DNA of 64,000 nt, from contig OZ219928.1 in the NCBI GenBank assembly GCA_964291465.2, forward strand, positions 428,071 to 492,070, written 5' to 3'. The position numbers and the translations under genes are program-made. This DNA is from JAGWBJ01 sp964291465 (GTDB lineage Bacteria; Chloroflexota; Dehalococcoidia; Lucifugimonadales; JAGWBF01). Below, one piece after another: positions 13,198 through 22,250 of this stretch (its first letter is position 1; each line of letters starts with the position of its first letter). The notes beneath the pieces were generated by a model that was not told the origin of the DNA, did not search any database, and saw only the letters and a list, made by a program, of their open reading frames with translations.

Positions 13198-14562
13198 TCA
13201 CAACCCGCCCAACACCACTGCCGACGTACCTGCGCTGGTCACCGATTCATCGCTGCCCCCGTCATCCGTGAAGCTCACCCGCACCTTGATGACCTTGCCG
13301 TTGTCGGATGACTGGACCGTGTAGGTGGAACTCGTAGCTCCGTCGATTTCGGCGTCGTCTGCCAGCCACTGGTAGCTGTAGCTCACACTTGTGAGGCCGT
13401 CGGGGTCGGAGATATCGGACGTGTCGGCCGTGAGGGTCTGTCCCACCTGGGCGGTTCCGGTGATCGTGGGAGCACCGGTTGCCGGATTGTTGTGAACGAT
13501 GTTGAGCTTCACGAAGAGATTCTGCACCGGGCCGCCATTCGAGGAGTAGACCGTCCCGTCTATATCGTGGCTACCGCTTCCCAACGCCCTGCCGAGAAGG
13601 TCGCCGTCCCCATTTTCCCCGTAGAGCGAAAAGGGAGCGGTGTTGTCAGATCGGGTAAATTCGCCGTAGTCAAAGTCCCAGGAGATGCTTCCCAACTCTG
13701 CGCCGTCCGCCAGTTCCGCACGGATCGAGTAGCTGCCGTTGGCGTCCAGTACTATCGGCTGGGAATCATCGCAGTTCACCGTCTGCACGTCCGACTGGTC
13801 GGATGTGTCCACCAGCGTCAGGCCCACAACGGGGCCCGGTACAATCGCCGTTCGTGCGCTGTCGACGGTCTCATAGTCCCCACCTTCGTCATAAAAGCCC
13901 ACTTCAACCCAGATCGCCGAACCAACGGATTGCCAGGGGATTACAAGCTTCTTCCGCTCCTCATTAGCCCACGCGATAGGGGCATTCTCATAGACGTGGG
14001 ACGTCAGGACAGCCCGGCCGCAATCGCCCTTCCAATCCAATTGCCATGTGCCTCCTCCTGGCAAAGTGGCGATACCGTCGGCATCTGCGATAGATGACAT
14101 ATCCGCCGTAAGCGTCTCTCCCACCTCGGCCGTGCCGCTGATGGTGGGTGTACCCGTTGCGGGCGAGTTGGCAGCGCGGGTAACGGTCACGGTATATGTC
14201 TGGGTGGTGTTTCCGTCTTCGGCGGTTACCTCAACGGTGATGACGTTGCTTCCCACGCTCAGCGAAACCTCACCGTCGGAGTCTTCAGTGCCGTCGAGCT
14301 CTACCACGTAGGTGGCCCCGGAGTGGTTTGCGGTGGGGGTGACGGTGGTCTCCGTCACCCGGTTGGCGACATCGGCTGTGTAGGTGGTAGTGCTCGATGC
14401 GAAGGTGCCGAAGTCCACGTCGCTCAACGTCAGGGCACTAAGAGTGGCGTCGTTGCTCTGGCTCTGAGCCAGGACCGTCGGAGCCAGGCCAATCGCCGCC
14501 AGCGCCACCGCAAGCGTGATGGCAGTCCCCAAGAGCCCGAGTCGTCGTGCAGTGGTCATCAT
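13198..14562 (-). CDS. Exported cadherin-like / Ig-like repeat protein
   Basis: This 454-residue protein starts MMTTARRLGLLGTAIT, almost the same signal peptide as its upstream neighbour. Residues ~36-130 are a cadherin-like beta-sandwich (DATLSALTLSDVDFGTF, TVTVTRAA end). A decayed Ig-like unit and a PKD-like region follow, then the shared ~95-residue tail. Its start codon overlaps the previous stop as ATGA, so translation is probably coupled. No enzyme domain is seen; a surface adhesin or ligand-binding role is inference. Confidence 0.75.
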   Translation of the reverse strand: MMTTARRLGLLGTAITLAVALAAIGLAPTVLAQSQSNDATLSALTLSDVDFGTFASSTTTYTADVANRVTETTVTPTANHSGATYVVELDGTEDSDGEVSLSVGSNVITVEVTAEDGNTTQTYTVTVTRAANSPATGTPTISGTAEVGETLTADMSSIADADGIATLPGGGTWQLDWKGDCGRAVLTSHVYENAPIAWANEERKKLVIPWQSVGSAIWVEVGFYDEGGDYETVDSARTAIVPGPVVGLTLVDTSDQSDVQTVNCDDSQPIVLDANGSYSIRAELADGAELGSISWDFDYGEFTRSDNTAPFSLYGENGDGDLLGRALGSGSHDIDGTVYSSNGGPVQNLFVKLNIVHNNPATGAPTITGTAQVGQTLTADTSDISDPDGLTSVSYSYQWLADDAEIDGATSSTYTVQSSDNGKVIKVRVSFTDDGGSDESVTSAGTSAVVLGGL

Positions 14563-16040
14563 AGTCCGCCCAACACCACCGCCGACGTTCCTGCGCTGGT
14601 CAGCGATTCATCGTTGCCCGCGTCGTCGGTGAAGGTCACCCGAACCTTGATGACCTTGCCGTTATCGGTTGACTGTACCGTGTAGGTTGAACTCGTCGCC
14701 CCGTCGATTTCAGTGTCGTCTGCCAGCCACTGGTAGCTGTAGGTCACGTTGGTTAGGTCGTCGCTGTCGGAAATCCCGGATGTAGAGGCCGTCAGGGTCT
14801 GTCCCACCTGGGCCGTGCCGCTGATGGTCGGTGCGCCGGTGGCGGCGGAGTTGACCTGGACGGTGACCGTCACCGACGACGAACAGTTGTTGGTCGTATC
14901 GGACTCACCCGTAACCGAGTCCACACACGCTCCGTAGTAGTACGTCCCGACCGTCGAGGGCGCCGTCAGGTCGATAGACTCGCTCGATTGAGCCCACTGA
15001 CCCCCATGCGGCGGGTAGAGCAGTCCATCCACCACGTCGGTTCCCACTTCCGTGTCTGCCGTCGTGATAGTTGCGTCTGTAGACCGGTAGTAGCGGAGTG
15101 TAGTCCCATTAGATTGCCAGTCACCCGAGTTGGCCACAGTTGCCGACAGCGTGAACGTCGCTCCAGTCTCCAGGGTCGCATCGTCTACCGACGGAGTTTG
15201 CACCGCCAAGTCGGGGCGCGGTAGCGGCACCGGAACCTCAAACCAACCCAGGTAGCAGTTGTCTGACGTGTCCGACTCCCCGGTCACCGAATCCACGCAC
15301 ACGCCATAGTAGTACGTGCCGGCTGTCGACGGTGCGGTTATGTCCAGCCAATACATGGGTCTGTCCCCAGCTTCCAGCGAGGTCACGGCAGCGGTTGCCA
15401 CTTCCGTGTCCGACGTCGTGATTGTCGTGTCTGTCGACCGGTAGATGCGCACCGTCGTGGCTCCGGACTCACTACCCCCCGTGTTCCTAAGATGTGCCTG
15501 TATGGAGAATTTCCCCCCCACGCGGGGGGTTTCAAGTTTCATGGCAAGTTCCATACCATCGATATCCAGGTCCGGTCGGGCCTTGACCGTAACCGCCACC
15601 GATGCCGAGCAGTTGTCCGTCGTGTCCGATTCCCCGGTCACAGAATCCACGCACGCGCCGTAGTAGTAGGTACCCGTCGTGGAGGGCGCGGTTACATCGC
15701 TCGACTGATCGCTGGTGCCCGCCGCCGCAAGCGCACCGACCGCATCGGTACCCAACTCCGTGTCAGACGATGTTATCGTTGTGTCCGTCGACCGGTAATA
15801 GCGGAGCGTCGTCGCGGCGGACCCGCCATCGCCAGCGTTGGTCACCGTAGCCGACAGCGTGAAGGACGCCCCTGTGAAGGGGCTCGAATCGTCCACCGTT
15901 GGCGTTCCCACGTCCAGGTCGGGAGCTGAGTTGGCGTGAACGGGCACATTCGAGGTCATCACTACCACCGCCAGCGCCAAGACTGCCCCAAGCGTGATGG
16001 CAGTCCCCAAGAGCCCGAGTCGTCGTGCAGTGGTCATCAT
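14559..16040 (-). CDS. Exported CARDB-repeat protein with the shared Ig-like tail
   Basis: This 493-residue protein has a signal peptide ending near PVHANS, then three CARDB-like repeats of ~115 residues. Each carries the signature LRYYRSTD, TVGTYYYGACVD and GESDTTNNC, with one conserved Cys pair per repeat. It ends in the shared Ig-like domain. CARDB units are cell-adhesion-type beta domains. It overlaps both neighbours by 4 bases (ATGA), so the array behaves as one transcript. Confidence 0.85.
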   Translation of the reverse strand: MMTTARRLGLLGTAITLGAVLALAVVVMTSNVPVHANSAPDLDVGTPTVDDSSPFTGASFTLSATVTNAGDGGSAATTLRYYRSTDTTITSSDTELGTDAVGALAAAGTSDQSSDVTAPSTTGTYYYGACVDSVTGESDTTDNCSASVAVTVKARPDLDIDGMELAMKLETPRVGGKFSIQAHLRNTGGSESGATTVRIYRSTDTTITTSDTEVATAAVTSLEAGDRPMYWLDITAPSTAGTYYYGVCVDSVTGESDTSDNCYLGWFEVPVPLPRPDLAVQTPSVDDATLETGATFTLSATVANSGDWQSNGTTLRYYRSTDATITTADTEVGTDVVDGLLYPPHGGQWAQSSESIDLTAPSTVGTYYYGACVDSVTGESDTTNNCSSSVTVTVQVNSAATGAPTISGTAQVGQTLTASTSGISDSDDLTNVTYSYQWLADDTEIDGATSSTYTVQSTDNGKVIKVRVTFTDDAGNDESLTSAGTSAVVLGGL

Positions 16041-17500
16041 AGTCCGCCCAATACCACCGCCGACGTTCCTGCGCTGGTCAGTGATTCATCGTTGCCCGCG
16101 TCATCGTCAAAGGTCACCCGTACCTTGATGACCTTGCCGTTGTCCGACGCCTGGACCGTGTAGGTGGAACTCGTCGCCCCGTCGATCTCGGTGTCGTCTG
16201 CCAGCCACTGGTAGCTGTAGGTCACGTTGGTTAGGCCGTCGCTGTCGGAAATCCCGGATGTAGAGGCCGTCAGGGTCTGTCCCACCTGGGCCGTGCCGCT
16301 GATGGTCGGTGCGCCGGTGGCGGCGGAGTTGACCTGGACGGTGACCGTCACCGACGACGAACAGTTGTTAGCCGTGTCCGGCTCACCCGTAATCGAGTCT
16401 ACGCACGCGCCGTAGTAATACGTCCCCGCAGTAGACGGGGCGGTGAGCGAGACCGACTCCTCACTTGATGCAACCCCAAATAGGGATTCAATTTCGTCGG
16501 TCCCCACCTGTGTGTCCGATGTTGTTATCGTCGCGTCCGTCGACTGGTAGTAGCGCAGCGTCGAGGACTTCGTCGGCCAGCCGCCCACGTTGGTCACCGC
16601 GGCCGACAGCGTGAAAGTCGCCCCCGTATTCAGGGTAGCGTCGTCAACTGACGGCGACCCCACCGCCAAGTCCGGGCGCGGCAGCGGCACCGGGATTTCC
16701 TCCGATGGCCAGAAGCAGTTGTTGGTCGTGTCCGACTCGCCCGTCACAGTGTCGACGCATACGCCGTAGTAATACGTCCCCTCTGTCGACGGCGCTGTTA
16801 TAGTCACCCAAAGCTCGCTGTGTCTCTTGCCGGCCTCCAGCGAGGTTACTTCGGCGGTCCCTACCTGGGTGTCCGATGTTGTTATCGTCGCGTCTGTCGA
16901 CCGGTAGAAGCGCACCGTCGTCGCTCCGGACGCGCCGCTCCCCTTGTTTTCAACTTGCGTACCCATGGGGAAAGTCCCACCCACTCGCGGGCTCTCGAGG
17001 TTCATGCCGTGAGTGATTTGTACCAATGTCAGGTCCGGCCGGGCCTTGACGGTAACCGTCACCGACGCCGAGCAGTTGTCCGTCGTGTCCGACTCCCCGG
17101 TCACAGAATCTACGCACGCGCCGTAGTAGTAGGTGCCGGCTGTCGACAGCGCGGTTAGATCAATCGTCTGATCGCTGGTGCCCGCCGCCGCCAGCGCACC
17201 GACCGCATCGGTACCCAACGCCGTGTCCGACGTTGTGACCGTTGCATCCGTCGACCGGTAGTAGCGGAGTGTCGTCGCGGTAGACTCGCCATCGCCGGCG
17301 TTGGTCACCGTGGCTGACAGCGTGAACGACGCCCCTGTGAAGGGGCTCGAATCGTCTACCGTCGGCGTTCCCACCTCTAGATCGGGAGCTGAGTTGGCGT
17401 GAACGGGCACATTCGAGGTCATCACTACCGCTGCCAACGCCAGCGCTACCCCAAGCGTGATGGCCGTTCCCAAGAACCCGAGTCGCTTGGCGGTGTTCAT
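16037..17500 (-). CDS. Exported CARDB-repeat protein with the shared Ig-like tail
   Basis: This 487-residue protein has the same plan as the gene at 14559: a signal peptide starting MNTAKRLGFLGTAIT, three CARDB repeats and the Ig-like tail. The first repeat is nearly the same as in both neighbours, while repeats two and three have diverged. The start codon shares one base with the upstream stop (TAATG). Because its ends match its neighbours so closely, recombination between adjacent copies is likely. Confidence 0.85.
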   Translation of the reverse strand: MNTAKRLGFLGTAITLGVALALAAVVMTSNVPVHANSAPDLEVGTPTVDDSSPFTGASFTLSATVTNAGDGESTATTLRYYRSTDATVTTSDTALGTDAVGALAAAGTSDQTIDLTALSTAGTYYYGACVDSVTGESDTTDNCSASVTVTVKARPDLTLVQITHGMNLESPRVGGTFPMGTQVENKGSGASGATTVRFYRSTDATITTSDTQVGTAEVTSLEAGKRHSELWVTITAPSTEGTYYYGVCVDTVTGESDTTNNCFWPSEEIPVPLPRPDLAVGSPSVDDATLNTGATFTLSAAVTNVGGWPTKSSTLRYYQSTDATITTSDTQVGTDEIESLFGVASSEESVSLTAPSTAGTYYYGACVDSITGEPDTANNCSSSVTVTVQVNSAATGAPTISGTAQVGQTLTASTSGISDSDGLTNVTYSYQWLADDTEIDGATSSTYTVQASDNGKVIKVRVTFDDDAGNDESLTSAGTSAVVLGGL

Positions 17501-18954
17501 TACAACCCTCCCAATACCACCGCCGACGTTCCTGCGCTGGTCAATGACTCTTCGTTGTTCGCGTCGTCGGTGAAGGTGACCCGCACCTTGATGACTTTGC
17601 CGTTGTCGGTTGACTGGACCGTGTAGGTGGAACTGGTCGCCCCGTCGATTTCGGTGTCGTCAGCCAACCACTGGTAGATGTAGGTCACATTTGTGAGGCC
17701 GTCGGGGTCGGAGATATCGGACGTGTCGGCCGTGAGGGTCTGTCCTACCTGGGCGGTTCCGCTGATGATGGGGGCGGGGGCCACCGTCACTTGCGTGCCG
17801 GAGGATTGGCAGTTGTCCGTCGTGTTCGACTCATTCGTTACCGTGTCCACGCACACACCGTAGTAGTACGTGCCCGCCGTGGACGGAGCGGTCAGATCGA
17901 TCGACTGTGCGCTGGTGCTCCCTCCGGTGATGGCCCCGACCGAGTCGGTGCCCTCCTCTGTGTCCGACGTCGTGATAGTAGAATCCGTGGAGCGGTAGTA
18001 CCGCAGGGTTGTGGCCGGGGATTCCCCGGAACCGTCGTTGAGCACACGCGCCGACAGGGTGAAGGTTTCTCCCGCTACCGGGTTGCTGTCGCTTGCCCTG
18101 GCGCGATGCACTCTCAGGTTTGGACGACCAGGCTCCGATACTACTATCGATAGGTGGCCCGCTCCACCGCCATGATTGACCGTGCAGTTATTGTTTGTGT
18201 TCGACTCCCCTGACACCGCGTCCACGCACGCTCCGTAGTAGTAGGTGCCGGGCGACGCTGGCGCTGTGAGCTCAATCCGCTCATTGACGTAGCCCCCCGA
18301 TGCCAGGGCGTCGATTGAGTCGGTGCCCAATTCCGTGTCCGATGTCGTGACCGTATCGTCTTCGTAACGGTAGTAGCGCACGGTTGTAGCCGAGGATGCC
18401 CCGCCGCCATCGTTATTCACGCGCGCTGTCAGTGTGAACGTTCCCCCCAGGGACAAGGGGGCTGTGTATTGGGTGCCGCCCAGGATCCTCAGGTCCGGCC
18501 GGGCATTGACCGTAACCGTCACCGACGCGGAGCAGTTGTCCGTAGCGTCGGATTCCCCGGTCACAGAATCCACGCACGCGCCATAGTAGTAGGTGCCCGC
18601 GGTAGACGACGCGGTTAGATCAATAGACTGATCGCTGGTGCCCGCCGCCGCCAGCGCACCGACCGCATCGGTACCCAACTCCGTGTCCGACGTTGTGATC
18701 GTTGCATCCGTCGACCGGTAGTAGCGGAGCGTTGTCGCGGCCGACTCGCCATCGCCAGCGTTGCTCACCGTGGCCGACAGGGTGAACGACGCCCCTGTGT
18801 AGGGACTCGAATCGTCCACCGTTGGCGTTCCCACCTCCAAATCGGGGGATGAGCTGGCGTGAACGGGGACATTCGAGGTCAACACTGTCAGGATCAGCGC
18901 TACCCCAAGCGTGGTGGCTGCTCCCCAGTGCCCGAGTCGTCGTGCAGTGCTCAC
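17500..18954 (-). CDS. Exported CARDB-repeat protein, first gene of the array
   Basis: This 484-residue protein starts at a GTG (MSTARRLGHWGAATT) preceded by AAAGGGATACGAGAGA. It has a signal peptide, three CARDB repeats (the second and third with distinct inserts such as GGGAGHLSIVV) and the shared Ig-like tail. It is the promoter-proximal gene of the minus-strand series that ends at 11049. I did not find a clear promoter in the ~75 bases upstream. Confidence 0.82.
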   Translation of the reverse strand: MSTARRLGHWGAATTLGVALILTVLTSNVPVHASSSPDLEVGTPTVDDSSPYTGASFTLSATVSNAGDGESAATTLRYYRSTDATITTSDTELGTDAVGALAAAGTSDQSIDLTASSTAGTYYYGACVDSVTGESDATDNCSASVTVTVNARPDLRILGGTQYTAPLSLGGTFTLTARVNNDGGGASSATTVRYYRYEDDTVTTSDTELGTDSIDALASGGYVNERIELTAPASPGTYYYGACVDAVSGESNTNNNCTVNHGGGAGHLSIVVSEPGRPNLRVHRARASDSNPVAGETFTLSARVLNDGSGESPATTLRYYRSTDSTITTSDTEEGTDSVGAITGGSTSAQSIDLTAPSTAGTYYYGVCVDTVTNESNTTDNCQSSGTQVTVAPAPIISGTAQVGQTLTADTSDISDPDGLTNVTYIYQWLADDTEIDGATSSTYTVQSTDNGKVIKVRVTFTDDANNEESLTSAGTSAVVLGGL

Positions 18955-19140
18955 TCTCTCGTATCCCTTTCAATTGGACATCGGTAGCCGCCCATCAAAC
19001 TTCTCGTAGGCCAAAAGTACGGTTAGTCTATTGAAACCGAGTAGTTGCAGAACAGCCCGAGCTTACTATCCCACCTACAATGCCGAACTGTCAACGGCCG
19101 CGACTTCTGAGACAGGCTCATACACGGGTATTTTTGCGTG

Positions 19141-19149
19141 TGCTATACT
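19141..19149 (+). promoter_or_regulatory. Extended -10 promoter of structured leader A
   Basis: TGCTATACT is a TGn plus -10 hexamer. The same nine bases, in the context GTGTGCTATACT, occur at 26156-26164 ahead of the second leader. No good -35 is visible, as expected for an extended -10 promoter. Confidence 0.55.
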
Positions 19150-19156
19150 TGGCCTC

Positions 19157-19295
19157 GCTACAGCCGTGGGCCTCCCCATGAGGGATTGTCAGCCTACGCA
19201 AGGGGTTTGGTATTTGCGCCCCCTTACGAGGTTGACAAACATGGGGCCTGGCGGCTGTAGCACGTTGCCAAACCCACTCGTAAGGGGGCACCATA
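19157..19295 (+). promoter_or_regulatory. Structured 5' leader A with ribosome-binding-site pairing
   Basis: A closing stem pairs 19157-19166 (GCTACAGCCG) with 19252-19261, continued by CCCCATG (19174-19180) with 19240-19246 and TTGTCA (19186-19191) with 19233-19238. Two loop strands match the region just before the start codon: GGGTTTGG (19203-19210) with CCAAACCC (19268-19275), and GCCCCCTTACGAG (19218-19230) with 19277-19289, which contains the AAGGGGG ribosome-binding site. The second loop strand could instead pair locally with AAGGGG at 19200-19205. The layout recurs with different sequence at 26171-26302. This predicts a translational switch. Confidence 0.6.
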
Positions 19296-19427
19296 ATGTC
19301 AGGGCCAGCACCGGTCGTCATTGTTGCAATAGTCGCAGCAGGCAGAGTGGGCAAAGCCATGTTCGATTGGCTGAGGGAAAGGGAGAGGCGTAAGCGGCCT
19401 GGATGGTGGCCATGGCCAAGGCGGTAG
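19296..19427 (+). CDS. 43-residue hydrophobic/basic peptide behind leader A
   Basis: The ATG lies 7 bases after the AAGGGGG site. The peptide has a hydrophobic front (APVVIVAIVAAG) and a strongly basic, Trp-rich end (RERERRKRPGWWPWPRR). Its size and charge recall small membrane-acting peptides such as type I toxins, but no family is recognised. The gene is bounded by its own promoter and a terminator 16 bases downstream, so it is a single transcription unit. Part of its front (AGRVGKAMFDWLRE) loosely resembles the start of the protein at 26303. Confidence 0.6.
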   Translation: MSGPAPVVIVAIVAAGRVGKAMFDWLRERERRKRPGWWPWPRR

Positions 19428-19443
19428 TATACCAACGGAGGGG

Positions 19444-19474
19444 CCCCGGCTTCAGGTGAATGCCGGGGTTTTTT
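19444..19474 (+). terminator. Rho-independent terminator
   Basis: CCCCGGC (19444-19450), an 11-base loop, GCCGGGG (19462-19468) and six T (19469-19474) form a standard terminator directly after the small ORF. Confidence 0.85.
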
Positions 19475-19648
19475 GTGCCCTGCGACCGGGTGCGCCTATA
19501 GCAACTCACCGAAACGGCCGGCCCTAAGGGGCGAGTTCTGTGCGCCGGGGGTGTGGTAGAACCGGTGATAGGGGTGGCAAGGGAAGAGCCCGAAGGCTGG
19601 TATGATGCCCAAGTGAGGTAAGGAGAAGTCGAAGCGGCAAAGGGTAGG

Positions 19649-20230
19649 CACATATCGCCATCGGTGCCAGGACGAAAGTTGTGATGGCTATACAGGTCAC
19701 TGCAAGCACCGTCCACGACTCCCAGGTGCTACCGGTGCTCTTGGAGCGCACAGCCCGGCGGTTCACCATGGCCGGGTCTCCGCCGACAAGGGCTATCTGT
19801 CGGATGCCAGCCTGGGGTGTATCGAGAGCTATGGGGGTCCGCGGGTACATTCGCTTCAAGTCCAACACCACGAGACAGGCGTCGCCGAGGTGGAGGCGGT
19901 TGGACGCCTTCTTCACCCTGCACGAGGCCGAGTTCAACGCCAGGTATCGCCAGCGGTCGAAGGTCGAGAAGGTCTTCTCCATGGTGAAGGGCGAGTTCGG
20001 GAACGCGGGGCGGGCGAAGTCGGAGACAGACCAAGTCAAACGAGGTCCTGCTAAAGTTCCTGGCTCGTAACTTGTGCGTCCTCATCCATGCCATGCGCGA
20101 GCTTGAGCTCGCCCCCCGCCAGACAGCCCGTCGACCCGCCCCCCGGACCGGCCAGTGGACATGCCGGCCCCGGGTCCGCCGGACGGTGGCGTCACGGGCC
20201 CTTGGTGGCGTCCAGGACGGCCTCCAGGAC
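19649..20230 (+). pseudogene. C-terminal remnant of a DDE transposase
   Basis: Joined over three frame changes, the region reads HIAIGARTKVVMAIQVTAS, VSADKGYLSDASLGCIES, RSKVEKVFSMVKGEFGNA and NEVLLKFLARNLCVLIHAM. This is the end of an IS4/IS5-like DDE transposase: the second catalytic Asp region and the final Glu helix are recognisable. The N-terminal half is missing and no inverted repeats were found. Bases 19480-19648 hold no gene I can support. Confidence 0.6.
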
Positions 20231-20235
20231 GGCCT

Positions 20236-20535
20236 CTAGGGGTCTTGTGGTTTAGGACGGTGGATGGACGTGGAGGCTTGCTCCGTGCAGCGCAGGGCGG
20301 GATCCTGGATCGGAAGGATGAGAATGTAGTCGGCAGAGGCGGGACAGTCAGGGTAGCCGCAGAGGACCTTGGGACCGTGGTAGGGTCGGAGGGTCGACGG
20401 CCTCCACGGGTCAGTCACTGATGGGCCCTCTACTACCTCCCTAGTCCAGGCTCTGGTAGTACCTGCTTCGAACTCGCCTCCGATAGGCCTCTCGCGACGT
20501 TTCAGCGATCCGGGTCGAGTTGGCAAGGCCCACAT
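20236..20535 (-). CDS. Hypothetical protein of the repeated YPDCP family
   Basis: This 99-residue frame contains LCGYPDCPASADYILILPI. It is the better-preserved of two related sequences (the other is at 1609-1704, opposite strand). The Cys spacing suggests a small zinc-binding unit but no family is recognised. It may be part of a mobile element; it sits between a transposase remnant and a Hint/homing-endonuclease gene. Confidence 0.35.
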   Translation of the reverse strand: MWALPTRPGSLKRRERPIGGEFEAGTTRAWTREVVEGPSVTDPWRPSTLRPYHGPKVLCGYPDCPASADYILILPIQDPALRCTEQASTSIHRPKPQDP

Positions 20536-20589
20536 ACCGTTTGATTGGTGTACCGAGAACGGGGGTCACTGATTTCGTTCAGGTAGAGG

Positions 20590-21600
20590 TTACCTGGATG
20601 AGGAACCGGTACCGTTTCGAACGAGGATAGGAGGAGGATCGCCAACATGGGTCAATAGCCCAGAGGCCAGTGTGAAGACATGCGGCTCGTCGATCAGAAT
20701 GTTGTAGAACCGGCGGCCTTTGGACCTATGGATTCCAACTATCTCGCCATCGGGGCACCGGCGATCTCGAGAGTTGTATCGCAGATCCCCCCGGAAACCA
20801 CGGTGCCGTTTGCCCGTGGTGGTCTCGAGATGGTAGGCCCAGTTAAGGTGGACCGAGGCGCCAAGTCGAGCGGCCAGGGTCCGCAGGTCGTTGGCCCATG
20901 CTTCGTTATCTGTGAAGCCTAGCTGCCATCGCTTGCCATCATAGTGTCCGTCACCAGCAAGGTATCCCTCCAGGAGGGCGCGTAGCCAATCGTTGCCCAT
21001 GGACCAGGCGGTGGTGGAGAGGTGCTTGCGCTTGGACCCGTTACCCACTATGAAGGTGTCGAGGGCGCCCGAGAAAATTCTACCGTGAAGCGCGACAGTG
21101 CGGCAATTCCCGTAATCACGGACCGTGCAGGTAGCACCATAATAGTCAGCTGCCTGTCCAATGCGGTTGGTCAGGTCCTGCTCCGATGAGTGCAAACTGA
21201 ACTTTACCTGTCGGTCGTCCTTGTTACCTTCTGCGACGTACAGCCCAATCACGAATGCCACGAACTCCGGGGCACATTCGATGGTTCTGTGCCCATCGGG
21301 CAGGCGGCCCGTTTGGACAACATGGTGAGGCCACAGATAGCGTGCCGATATGATGCCACCCTTCGTAGGCCACCGGTGCTCTGGCGTGCATCCTACGCTC
21401 TGTCCATTGCGGAACCTCAGTTCCAGTACCTCTTCGGGATGCTTCTCAGAGATCGACCGCAGCCGTGTCCACTGTCGGCCTGTCCAGAGTGCCACGGTGG
21501 AAGGATCCAGCCGAGACATCTCGCGGACTGTCATCGGCATGGCTCCTTTACGGCTCCGCGCGTACACTCTGGTGCCCCCGGACAAACAGCTGAGCGACAT
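20590..21600 (-). CDS. Stand-alone Hint/intein-type protein with LAGLIDADG endonuclease
   Basis: The frame starts MSLSCLSGGTRVYARS, a classic intein block A with Cys at the splice position. Block B is CTPEHRWPT near residue 78. A LAGLIDADG endonuclease follows (FVIGLYVAEGN and LLEGYLAGDGHYDGKR are the two signature helices). Block F is YNILIDEPHVF, and the end reads LASGLLTHVGDP, where inteins have LLTHN plus C/S/T. The terminal Asn is replaced by Val, so C-terminal splicing looks disabled. No extein gene flanks it. The frame can extend to a TTG at 21768; I chose the ATG at 21600 because the hairpin repeat at 21607 lies in the extension. It is probably an orphan homing endonuclease. Confidence 0.75.
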   Translation of the reverse strand: MSLSCLSGGTRVYARSRKGAMPMTVREMSRLDPSTVALWTGRQWTRLRSISEKHPEEVLELRFRNGQSVGCTPEHRWPTKGGIISARYLWPHHVVQTGRLPDGHRTIECAPEFVAFVIGLYVAEGNKDDRQVKFSLHSSEQDLTNRIGQAADYYGATCTVRDYGNCRTVALHGRIFSGALDTFIVGNGSKRKHLSTTAWSMGNDWLRALLEGYLAGDGHYDGKRWQLGFTDNEAWANDLRTLAARLGASVHLNWAYHLETTTGKRHRGFRGDLRYNSRDRRCPDGEIVGIHRSKGRRFYNILIDEPHVFTLASGLLTHVGDPPPILVRNGTGSSSR

Positions 21601-21606
21601 ATCAGC

Positions 21607-21629
21607 AAAACGGCAACCGTTGCCGTTTT
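21607..21629. repeat. Dispersed hairpin repeat, copy 2
   Basis: AAAACGGCAAC, one base, GTTGCCGTTTT form an 11-base inverted repeat. An identical copy is at 32601-32623 and the next ~40 bases (GAGGGA, CCTTCTGGGCG) are also alike. A shorter relative is at 2653-2671. Confidence 0.65.
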
Positions 21630-22250
21630 GAGGGACCATCCCTTCTGGGCGCTTGAGCCCTTTCTTCGACTCCGGGCGGATTGCGTCTATCCCGGTCTGC
21701 CTGAGCTTTTCTGTGGGTGCATTCCTTCCGGTTGGCGGAGACGCAGGTCCTGGCGGGGCATGTCTCAACCTGCTGCACCCCCACTTTCGCGCTATGTGTA
21801 GCCGGTTCCCCGGGGCCGGATTGCCAGCCAGCGTTCAACGTCGGGAAGGGAGGGAGCTACATGGCGTAGTAGAACAACACCGCCCACCAACTCTTGTGCC
21901 GTACCGGGTGAGCCGGAGGTGGAAAGCCACGATTTCGCGATGGTTCTTGTTGCGGGAACCACAGGTAGTCCCATAGGCCCCCCCGTAGTCCCCCCCTAGG
22001 TTTACCACCACCTAAACTCACTCATCCGCCCAAGTTTTTCGCTCTAAGACTAAGCGCCGAGCTGGAGCTTACGGCCCCTTGCGCTCCCCACCTATCCGAT
22101 TGGTGCAGCTTGTTTAACTTGGCTATCTGCATGCCAAGAGGGGCAGCAGGAAACCCTCCCCCTAGACGGTAGGTGAATGTGATGCGGGCCGGGTTGGAGG
22201 CGGGGTATAGCCCGGTGTCCGCTTTGTCTGGCTTTAGGGGCCTAGACCCC
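21630..22250. other. Mostly degenerate DNA between the Hint gene and the primase-like gene
   Basis: The minus strand at 21792-21974 ends DVERWLAIRPRGTGYT, close to the end of the AlpA-like protein at 23347 (EIEAWLASRPRATDYA), and probably represents a broken second excisionase. The rest contains only low-quality frames. Confidence 0.35.

Noticed and set aside
12192..18954. Possible CRISPR or tandem DNA repeat array
   Set aside because: The repeats are long protein-coding domains (CARDB and Ig-like) with no regular short spacers.
19480..19648. A possible group II intron or structured RNA before the transposase remnant
   Set aside because: A few motifs looked suggestive, but neither a domain V hairpin nor a reverse transcriptase was found.
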